From Azolla pinnata (taxonomy: Eukaryota > Streptophyta > Polypodiopsida > Salviniales > Salviniaceae), in NCBI GenBank assembly GCA_037176905.1, contig JBBBWG010032963.1:6735-40705 (forward strand): a stretch of 33,971 nt of DNA, written 5' to 3'. Shown here one piece after another: positions 26,035 through 33,971 of this stretch (positions are counted from its first letter, which is position 1; each line of letters opens with the position of its first letter). The position numbers and the translations under genes are program-made. Below the pieces are notes generated by a model, which worked only from the letters and a program-made list of their open reading frames with translations, ran no database searches and had not been told where the DNA came from.

Positions 26035-28321
26035 CTATGCCACCATGTTCTTATTTGCTGGCAAGTAAATTCCTTCAGCAGCAATCCAGATATTATCAGC
26101 CGACTTCTTTGCAACCCCACACACCTGTAGATGTGACAATACAGAGTATTAGTTTCAATGAAATCTGATCAATTAAGGCATGTTAAAATGCCTGGAGGAC
26201 AATAGATGATGATTATATCAAAGAAGGAAACATTCAGCATTCACATCATGCAGTTGTATGAACTATACCTCCTGTTGACCACCAGCTATCCTTTGATATT
26301 TTCTATCATGACTGTGAAGATAGCTGCTTGTATCAATATGTCGTAATCTTACTTTCTGATCTCTCATCCAGATTTTTCCCTTCCCTTCAATCTCCAATCT
26401 GCTTTGCATAGTAAGTGTTAAAAACCATTTGACAATCAATCTGGCACTAGATTAGCTCCTCTTGCATAACCAAATAAATATTAGTTACAGATTTTCTGTT
26501 TACCATTGTGTATGTACAGATTATAATGTCCACAGTAAACAAACTGTCATTCTATCCTCATTTGTACATATACAGAAGGCAAAAAGTAAACAGTTTCCTG
26601 AATAAAAATTATAGAAAAGGAGCCATATACTTACATCCAGAGATCTCCTGAATCAGATCGATCATCGCCTCCAAAACAACTCACCTGAAAAGAGAAGAAA
26701 CAGGTTGTGCACATGCTCAAGGACAGGGAAAAATCAAGGCGCATTAGGAAAAGGAACTAACCTCCAAATTGCCTGAAATAGGCGATTGGTGTAGATGACT
26801 ATGCAGCCACTTGCGTGTGTTTGAGTGTTGCATCCTGATAATCGATCCATTAGGGATTGCATCTCCTTGCTGTGCTGAGGATCCCTCTTCTGGTTTGACA
26901 ATCTAGTGAAGTATATATTGAAATTACAAATTAAAATTCACATTCCTGATTTAACTGACATCCACATTGGCAGTTTCAACTTGGTTTGGCAATCTACATT
27001 CTCTGTTTAATATTCAAATTGATGGTTCCGACTTCATATTGTTGAAATATCACAAGAGTGTGGTTTAAAAGGCATTCTACACCATTAAACACAACGATAA
27101 TATAAGCTTCCTACCCAATAACTATTTGCATCTTGCACTCCACCAAACCCTGTAACTGATTGTTGGCCACTTCCTGATCCATAAGGCACATCATGAGAAT
27201 GTAGCCTATACTTAGTGCGTTCATGCATCAGCTTTATGGTACTTCCAAATGTCACCTGAAAAAAAAAGGAAATTGTAAGAAGTCAGAATTTCAGATATCT
27301 GTCTTTGAAAGGATTAACTTGAACAGTATATGGTTTGTCCACACAGGTCATTATTTACATTGCTGTTTTAAAACTGCCAAGACAAAAGAGATTATACTTA
27401 CATCTACCTACCTGCCTAATTATCTATCTAGGCATTGCAACAATGGCCATTTTTCGAAACAGATACTAATCCATCACCAATTATCATTTGTTATGCAATT
27501 GCCACAGATGGAATTCGTTCCATATCGAATTTTATTTGCAATAGCAATCTGCTAAAAGTTATGAAAAAAACAACTTTCTGAGATGAATCTGATAACCAAT
27601 TTACTTCTGATTTCAAAGAAAAGAATCCTAAGCGCTGATGATGTTGTTACTTGTGTGAAAAAATGAAAATATGGCTACTATAATTCAGATATAGAAGGAA
27701 TAAATGCTAAATCTTCAAGATGATGGTAGCCACATTCCATCTTCACAGATCCATAGGAATAAGGCTAAACCTTTCAACAGATCCATAGGAAGGACTGGCA
27801 TTTTTAAACGTCAGCCCACAAAAATTTTACGGATAATAGTGATCAAGAAACCATATGCAATATCGATCTCAGTCTATGGATAGGTATGCCTCCAACTTTA
27901 GCGCAGCAAGACAGGATCCAGAACTACTTTATGAGCACCTATTCCCACGGATATGAAGTGAAACAATTCATCTGATGTTTGAAAGATCATGCAAACGTAG
28001 GAAAAGTGGAGAGAAATCAAAGCTGTCGACACATATCCATGCATGCCCATACATCTACCTGGTGGTAAATGCTATAGATCCTTTTCCTATACCATCACAT
28101 TTGCCGGGGAAAAGGATACAAAATATCCAAATCCCCGCAACGGAAGACAGAAGATTATGAAATCGAGGACCGCGTTGTGCAAATCAAAAGGAAGAGAGAG
28201 AAAAAAAGGGTGAGGATGGGGTTGATACCTCGTCGGACTCAGCAGAGGCAGTGGAGAGGTGGTAGAAGACTGAGCAGAGGAGAGAGAGGAGAGCGAAGAG
28301 GCGGGGGGAGGAGGAAGCCAT
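26035..28321 (-). CDS. SDF2: SDF2-like secreted/ER MIR-domain protein
   Basis: Six exons, in coding order: 28229-28321, 27115-27255, 26762-26902, 26635-26684, 26269-26398, 26035-26124; intron phases 0,0,0,2,0; 214 aa (Arabidopsis SDF2 is about 218). Residues 1-27 are a clear signal peptide (LFALLSLLCSVFYHLSTASA). Three MIR repeats follow: IKLMHERTKYRLHSHDVPYGSGSGQQSVTG is split here as KLMHERTKYRLHSHD and PYGSGSGQQSVTGF (MIR1), TRKWLHSHLHQSPISGNLE (MIR2) and SSYLHSHDRKYQRIAGGQQE (MIR3). Family knowledge: plant SDF2 forms an ER complex with ERdj3B and BiP that is needed for folding of some cell-surface immune receptors such as EFR, and is induced by ER stress. There is no C-terminal KDEL-type signal, as in other plant SDF2 proteins. 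It shares a 339-bp upstream region with the divergent SLP1-type gene. Confidence 0.95.
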
Positions 28322-28660
28322 GGCCTTGGAAAGAAGAAAGCCTCTGTTTTTCTTCACAAGTCTCTGTTTCAGAGGTATGTGTGTGTAAACACATGAAATG
28401 AGGTTTTCTTTTTGCCTTTGATTTGCTCTGACCTTTGACTTGATATCTTGACTGACTTGACTTGACTCTGTTGACTTGACTTGACTTGACTTGACTGGTT
28501 TGTGCCAAGATAAGAGACAAATGTAGGGATGAGGAAGCTACAAGTGGCAGGCCTTTGGTCCTAAAGCTCAAATCGCCCACAAACAGAAATCGCCCACAAA
28601 CAGAGCAGAGCAGAGGAAGCGCCCAAATTGCAGAACCCAGCAGCAAGATCGATCTGGGCC
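28322..28660. promoter_or_regulatory. Shared bidirectional upstream region of SDF2 and SLP1-type gene
   Basis: Only 339 bp separate the two divergent ATGs, so both promoters and 5' leaders must fit here or overlap the genes. No TATA box is evident in either direction. The main landmark is a TTGACT cluster at 28435-28496. The SLP1-proximal part carries a 17-bp direct duplication based on AAATCGCCCACAAACAGA (about 28568-28602). No perfect ERSE or UPRE was seen by eye. Confidence 0.75.
28435..28496 (+). promoter_or_regulatory. Cluster of nine W-box hexamers (TTGACT)
   Basis: TTGACT occurs at 28435, 28448, 28457, 28462, 28471, 28476, 28481, 28486 and 28491; most overlap by one T because the DNA is a TTGAC pentanucleotide repeat. 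TTGAC(C/T) is the binding site of plant WRKY factors. It lies 114-175 bp upstream of the SDF2 ATG and 165-226 bp upstream of the SLP1-type ATG. Sequence count is direct; WRKY control is inferred and the tract could simply be a microsatellite. Confidence 0.7.
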
Positions 28661-31600
28661 ATGGCTATGGCTGTAGCCACAGCTGTAGCTATGCCCGATC
28701 CTGCTGCTGCGCCTGCTTCCCGCTGCCTCTCCCCCTCGCCTCGTCTGCTGCACACCATCCCTGCCTGCGTGCCATCGCTTCGCATCCATTCTAACCACCA
28801 TTCTTTCGCGTTTGCTTACACTTCCTCTCCGTCTTCTTCTTCTTCTTCTTCCTCTCCTGCTTCTTGTTCTTATTCTCCCTTTTCCTCTTCTCTACGTAGA
28901 AGCTTTCTTCTTGGGTCTGTTGCTGCAGGTTCCTGCGTTAACGTGAATCCGTCCGGGGCAGAAGAACCACCTCCCCTTGTTCATGGCGATCCCCTCCGTA
29001 CTGAGTCTGCCCTGGATCCCATTCAGAAAGACAGCGTACATCCACCGACGTTTGTCTCTGCCCCAAATCGTCGCATTGTCGCAGGTATTTCTTCTTCCCA
29101 TTCTGGGCGATATTACAGCTAAATATGGCATCTTTGAAGGTTTTTTTTTGTTTGTTTTTCCGTGTGCATGATTATATACAGAATCGAACCGCATGGTTAT
29201 GGACTGGCTCTTGGAATTTGGATTTGCAATTAGGGTTTAGGTTTAGAACAAAAAAACCAAAATTTGTTCTTGAACCTGATTTGGAATATGTCTAGGAGTG
29301 GGAAACCATGGTAAATGTCCAATGCGAAACCTGTGTCATTCTTATATCTCAATTATACAAATAAGACTGATTGTGTAAAACATGGGGGAAGCATACAAGT
29401 TCCATCCATTTTTCTATGTCAATGATGTTCCAGTCTTTTTTATATGCAGTTGGTGATCTACACGGTGACATTGATCAGACCAGGAAAGCTTTGTCATTGG
29501 CAGGGCTTCTAAGTTCAGATGGGCTTGATACATGGGTGGGAGGCAGTGATGTAAGTTTCACTCTAATTCCTTACCAAATCTATTCTCTACATGCAAAGTA
29601 AATGGTTTTCGATCAATAAATGCCAGATAACCTTTGTAGCACGTTCTGATCTTGTTATCATGAATAGACTTTGCCCATGGATCTTTTTCTTTGTAGCCAA
29701 ACCAAGGATTCCCCTAAATAAGCTAAGAAACGTGTCAGTCAGAACATAGCAGATATGTAAAGTTGATGCTTCCTTCATCTTTAGAATTTGGCACTTGAGG
29801 ATGACATAATAAATGTAATCTTGAAGAAATTAAGAGAATATTTCAGCTAGACCATAGCGGTTAGGTACAGGTGATGCTTTCTTTATCTTAGAAAATGTCG
29901 CGAGAGTTTCTTTTAGTTCTGATTCCATTATATAGCCACTGACATGTCTCCTGGAGGTTTATGCTTAGGCTACAAAAAGTTACAAATAAGAGCAAGCTAT
30001 GTTCCTGTATCTGTGTTGATTAATCCTTTATTTCTGATTGTGCCCACAGACCTTGCTTTTGTATTAAATTCACGGATCCCATGTCTGTTGTTGTACAGTA
30101 TGATAGACTGGATTGAGTTTGCAGGTGTTAGTGCAAGTTGGGGATGTCTTGGATCGTGGAGGAGATGAAATTGCTATTCTCTCACTATTGAGGTGGCTAA
30201 ATATTCAAGCAGAACCAAAGGGTGGGGCTGTCTTTCAGGTTCTAAAGGATCTCAGGGAAACAATTCACTATGAGTGATAAAATATTTAATCTACAATAAT
30301 CTATGTTTTAATTTCAGTAATTGCATGCCAGGTTAATGGAAATCATGAAACCATAAACGTTGAAGGGGACTTCCGTTATGTGGATCCAAGCTGTTACTAT
30401 GAAATGTGTCGTTTCATGGAGTTTTGCGAGGAAGAGTATAAAGGCGATTACGAAGCCGCTTTTGTAAAATGGAGGGCAGTTTCAGGAAAACTCAAATCTG
30501 CAAAGCTCCTCTCATATGATTGGATGCCTTGGAATCTTGTACAGGTCCGAAAAGATTATTTTAAACCCAAACGATGCGTTTGCCTTTAATTACTTTTTTC
30601 ATTCACTGATTTCGGGTAAATGTTCTAATCCTTGTGTGTTTGTTTTTTAATGCTATCATCATCTAAGGCAGATGCAAAAAGGTATGTCTGCTCGATCATT
30701 TCTTTTTAGCCCTGGAGGACCCTTGGCAAAGGAACTATCTCGGCATGGCGTAGTTCTGAAAGTAAATGATTGGCTTTTTGCCCATGGTGGAGTGCATCCA
30801 CATCATGGTGAGTAGGTTCTGTTGTTATTTGGGTGCATGTTCTTTTAGACTATATTTTGATAAAAAGCTAGAATTTTTTGTATTATTTTAAGGATGTAAC
30901 AATGCAGCTCTTCACAGTGGAATATGGCCTTCAGAGGATCAACAAGGAAGTAAGTGAATGGATGATTGGAGCTCAGAATGGACTTGGTCAACCAGCAGAA
31001 GTTCCCTTTGTTGCAACCAGGGGATTTGATAGTGTCGTTTGGAGCCGATTCTACTCACGAGAAGCATACGAAAAACAGCAGGAGGCTATACAGGTGAGTA
31101 ATTGTTGGTATATATCTACAACTACTAAATCCATGCAATTCAGTAGTAAAAATCGTTGCATATTTTCATATGAAAAAGCCAGACGCCCTACAGAAATTGG
31201 GGAGGCTGAGAATGTCTCGACATTTGTGGTTTACTAAGGAAACATATGTGGTTTCCCAATTGTGAAAGCTAGTGTATTTGAACAGAGCAATGAAATAGTT
31301 GTCCTGGATTGGATTGTTGTTTCTTCATTGACTTTATGATTTGAGCTTATGGCATTGAAAACTATTTTTGAGGCGCTATATCATTTCTTCTTGTTTGTCA
31401 GGTATGTGCAGTCCTAAAAGCAGTTTTAGATGCGGTGGGGGCAAAGGCCTTGATCGTAGGTCATACACCGCAGACACTGGGCGCTAATAGGTATGTATGT
31501 TAGGTGGCCTAAAACCTAAAGCTTATAATTTAGGTCCTTGTTGGTTGATCACAATGTTCTGATGAGAATAATGCGACGAATCATGATAGATTTACCGTTC

Positions 31601-31984
31601 TATGTTTGCTTTCGCAGCAAGTGTCAAGGTCAAGTATGGCGCATTGATGTTGGAATGTCTAGTGGGATGTGGAGTACACAACCAGAGGTATAAAACACGA
31701 CAACAATCGCAGCTCCCCAAACAGCTAACAAATCTTCTTTGACTGAATACTCAATAAGTTAATCCGTTTCGGAAGTATGTTATGGATCGAACTCAATAAC
31801 AATCATCGATTCCAGGGCCATTTTGGACTGTTGATTTTGTAATTTTGTCAGATGGTGGGTTCGAACTTCCCCTGAAGCTTTGCCTTTCGATACGTAGGTA
31901 CTCGAGATTGTGGGCGACCAGGTGAAAGTTTTGGGCAATACGCTTCAACCTTCAAACGATACGGACGAGGACAAGTCGGCATAA
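28661..31984 (+). CDS. SLP1: Shewanella-like protein phosphatase, SLP1 type, probably plastid-targeted
   Basis: Nine exons: 28661-29084, 29450-29550, 30125-30238, 30332-30544, 30672-30807, 30918-31093, 31402-31490, 31618-31687, 31898-31984; intron phases 1,0,0,0,1,0,2,0; 469 aa. Calcineurin-like (PPP) metallophosphatase signatures are complete: GDLHGD (143-148), GDVLDRG (181-187), GNHE (216-219), HGG (322-324) and GHTP (408-411), the ligands of a two-metal Ser/Thr phosphatase centre. The order, and insertions such as EEEYKGDYEAAFVKW, match the bacterial-type SLP group rather than PP1/PP2A. The first 140 residues are rich in Ser, Ala, Arg and Pro with few acids, fitting a chloroplast transit peptide, as known for Arabidopsis SLP1. 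The start is ATG 28661, followed by two more in-frame ATGs; the frame extends upstream to a TTG only. The C terminus ends NDTDEDKSA. Confidence 0.95.
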
Positions 31985-33337
31985 AAACCCACGTTGGATA
32001 TCCGGAAGAAGATGCTTTGCACAATCGAAATACATATTTCCGGTGCAGAATGTAAGCTTGTTCTGTGTTCATTTACAAGATGTTCATTGTAAAACTGATG
32101 CCCTTATCCAATCCTTATAATAAAGCTTATCAGATTCTTGGTCTTCAACAGTAAATAGAGTACATTCTTTTGTACTTGATACGGATTAAGATTTAGAATA
32201 TGCTCACTTATACGCATCATGAGCCGAATCTTCGGGGCTTGTATATAATAAGACCCCAGTGCAAATGCATCGTGAGTTGTTGACAAGAACAATAACATTA
32301 TTGCTCGATTGTTATCTTGAGAAGAAATCATGAGTTGTTATTTGGAGTATTCAATTCGATTCTCCTTTGCTAGCATGTAGTCCATGTGGTTCTCGAAGTG
32401 CAGTTCAGGCTTAGATTTTAACCTCGTTCTGTCATCCATCACCACCGCTCAATTAGCGGAGGTGAAGAAGAGCTTATAACCAACCAACCCATGTTGTCCT
32501 CGACTCGGAGACTGAACCAATTCATCCGCTCATGGCCCGCGGAAACGGTTCTTCATACACCTACTGGACCTAGACTAAAATGTTGATCAACAAAACTGCG
32601 CTCTAGTATTAGCAGTGGTGACAAGTCTGAAGCAACAACTTTTAGACGTGTTTAATGAACTCGCCGCCTGGGCACGTGGGTTTGAATTCGCATATACCCA
32701 TATGGGTAGAGGTTCACGGATGGCTGTGGTCAGCTAGCTGGGCATTCGCTGGTTTACGATTGATTCTACAGTGTTGCTCGAATTTTGTAGATGTTGGCTT
32801 GCTGACCCGCCTTGAGCAGTGAATAACTTTAACTACCATCACTGTTTTCAACGATGTACATAGCTTCAACCGGTCGAGGATTGAGCTCATGGGATCTATA
32901 GCAATGATCTCATCGTGGCTTTTGGATCTAAAGTAGTGGTCTTGGCATGGCTTCTGTTAAAGCAATCGATCGGCGCTGGATCTTCCATGTGCTTTGATCT
33001 CACTTGTCGGATCTGAACTGTGGTTGTCATCGGCTCGGTAAAAAGGCAAATGGACGATTGTTCCGTATGTGAGGAGGAGAGACTCGTATTCTGCTTTCGG
33101 ACAAATTTCGTCAACGCGCGCGTTCATTACTGCAAGAATCCATCGGGGGGTTTGAAGCAACATCTGCCAGAAACTTTTTGTACAGATTTTTTTCAATCTT
33201 GTCAAAGTCCGGAGATCATGAGGTGCTCGATTCGCTCGATTACAAAAAAAAAAAGCTTCTCCTTTCTCTCTGGCTCCTCTATCTTCTCTGAAACTTGCTA
33301 CTCAAGTTTCCTTCCATTTCCTTCACTCCTTCAAATT
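31985..33337. other. Intergenic region downstream of SLP1-type gene
   Basis: After the probable SLP1 3' untranslated region no gene is supported. It contains GGCACGTGGG (G-box core, about 32671-32680) and a perfect 14-bp palindrome TACCCATATGGGTA (32695-32708). Minus-strand frames at 32896-33205 are open for 70-80 codons but resemble nothing known; decayed transposon sequence is possible. Confidence 0.4.
32119..32124 (+). terminator. Candidate poly(A) signal of SLP1-type gene
   Basis: AATAAA 135 bp downstream of the stop codon at 31982-31984, in AT-rich sequence with T-rich stretches after it. Typical distance for a plant near-upstream element; not proven. Confidence 0.45.
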
Positions 33338-33650
33338 GGACCCAAATTCACATTTGGGTCCAAATTTCAGATTTTGCACCCAAATTAGTGCAATTCACAT
33401 TTGGACCCAAATTCACATTTGCACCCAAATTAGTACAATTCACATTTGGACCCAAATTCTCATTTGGATCCAAAATTCAGATTTTGCACCCAAATTAGTG
33501 CAATTCACATTCCAACCCAAATTCACATTTGGATCCAAATTTCAGATTTTGCACCCAAAATTAGTGCAATCCTTGTTTGGACCCAAATTCCACAATTTGG
33601 ATCCAAATCTAAGAATTTGCAACCCAAATTTAGTGCAATCCTTATTTGGA
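33338..33650 (+). repeat. Minisatellite of CCCAAATT/ATTTGG modules
   Basis: Imperfect tandem units built from ATTTTGCACCCAAATTAGTGCAATT-type and CACATTTGGACCCAAATT-type modules. Copies of ATTTTGCACC start at 33371, 33481 and 33546, with a decayed copy near 33613: spacings 110, 65 and 67 bp, so the basic unit is about 66 bp with extra half-units in the first interval. GGACCCAAAT and ATTTGGGTCC form an inverted repeat at 33338-33361 with a 4-bp loop. It ends about 70 bp before the ATG at 33721. Confidence 0.85.
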
Positions 33651-33720
33651 CTCCTTTTGTTTTTGGTGCATTTGGCTCCAAAATAACCTGCCCATCGATC
33701 GCCATCGCCCAACTCCCACC

Positions 33721-33971
33721 ATGGATCTCTCCCCTGCTTCAGCTCTCCCTGCTTCGACTGCACTCGATCATGGCCGAGCTCCCAGCAATGGCTCCCTTCC
33801 CGTCGCTATCGAAATCCGCAGAGCTGACGGCCGCGGCCCCTTTGGCATCAACCCCTTCTCCTTCATCCTGGACATGGCGGAGAAAGCTTGCCTCAAGGCA
33901 TTGTATCCGTATGACCACTCCGAGAACCCCCTCTACTTCCTCCACTCCAACTTCGGCCCTGTTCCCGAGTC
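33721..33971 (+). CDS. 5' end of an unrecognised gene, cut by the window edge
   Basis: ATG in an excellent context (CCCACCATGG) opens a frame with no stop to the end of the window (83 complete codons). The protein begins MDLSPASALPASTALDHG, then a GPFGINPFSFILDMAEKACL segment and NPLYFLHSNFGPVPES. Codon use is GC-rich at third positions, as in the other coding exons. I do not recognise the family. The last block faintly recalls the N terminus of copia-type retrotransposon gag proteins (a PLYLHPSD-like motif), but no LTR end or primer-binding site was found upstream. Overlapping ATG frames at about 33770 are also open but look less protein-like. Confidence 0.5.
   Translation, partial: MDLSPASALPASTALDHGRAPSNGSLPVAIEIRRADGRGPFGINPFSFILDMAEKACLKALYPYDHSENPLYFLHSNFGPVPE

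Noticed and set aside
31850..31880. tRNA B-box-like GGGTTCGAACTTCCC
   Set aside because: No acceptor stem or A-box at the right distance; it lies in the last intron of the SLP1-type gene. A similar GGTTCGAAACTC near 1345 was rejected for the same reason.
32896..33205. Minus-strand frames of 70-80 codons downstream of SLP1
   Set aside because: No recognised domain, no supporting splice structure, overlapping frames equally open; possibly decayed transposon, not supportable as a gene.

Overview
The window is plant nuclear DNA. Genes carry plant-type GT-AG introns, AT-rich introns contrast with GC-rich coding exons, the protein families are plant ones (DREB2-type AP2 factor, Shewanella-like phosphatase with a plastid-type leader, SDF2), and telo-box motifs lie near several genes. 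The very GC-rich intronless AP2 and zinc-finger genes and compact introns would suit a monocot. A 6-bp CCCTAA array at 19184-19267 would suit a lineage with TTAGGG telomeres such as Asparagales, but neither point is diagnostic.

Layout, left to right. 1-1637: gene-poor flank. 1638-2270 (-): intronless TMCO1-like ER calcium-channel/translocon protein. 3834-5546 (-): intronless DREB2-class AP2/ERF factor swollen by low-complexity sequence. 7804-13413 (+): three-exon gene for a 1727-residue, charged, repeat-built protein of unknown function. 15980-18118 (+): intronless C2H2 zinc-finger protein with a 100-N assembly gap inside a coding hexanucleotide repeat. 19387-24982 (+): 14-exon DEAD-box RNA helicase (570 aa). 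26035-28321 (-): six-exon SDF2 (214 aa), convergent with the helicase. 28661-31984 (+): nine-exon SLP1-type phosphatase (469 aa), head-to-head with SDF2 across 339 bp. 33338-33650: minisatellite. 33721 to the end (+): start of an unrecognised gene. Exon coordinates were worked out by hand from splice sites, reading-frame continuity and family knowledge; no transcript evidence was available.

These are independent plant housekeeping or regulatory genes, not an operon or gene cluster. TMCO1 and SDF2 both act at the ER, and SDF2 shares its upstream region with a predicted plastid phosphatase. I found no CRISPR array, tRNA, rRNA or intact transposon. The best leads are nine overlapping W-box hexamers in the SDF2/SLP1 shared promoter, the repeat architecture of the 1727-aa protein and the degenerate triplication downstream of it, the Ala-Ile repeat at the assembly gap, the hexamer telomere-like array upstream of the helicase, and that helicase's Ded1/DDX3-like YIPPHLR N terminus.
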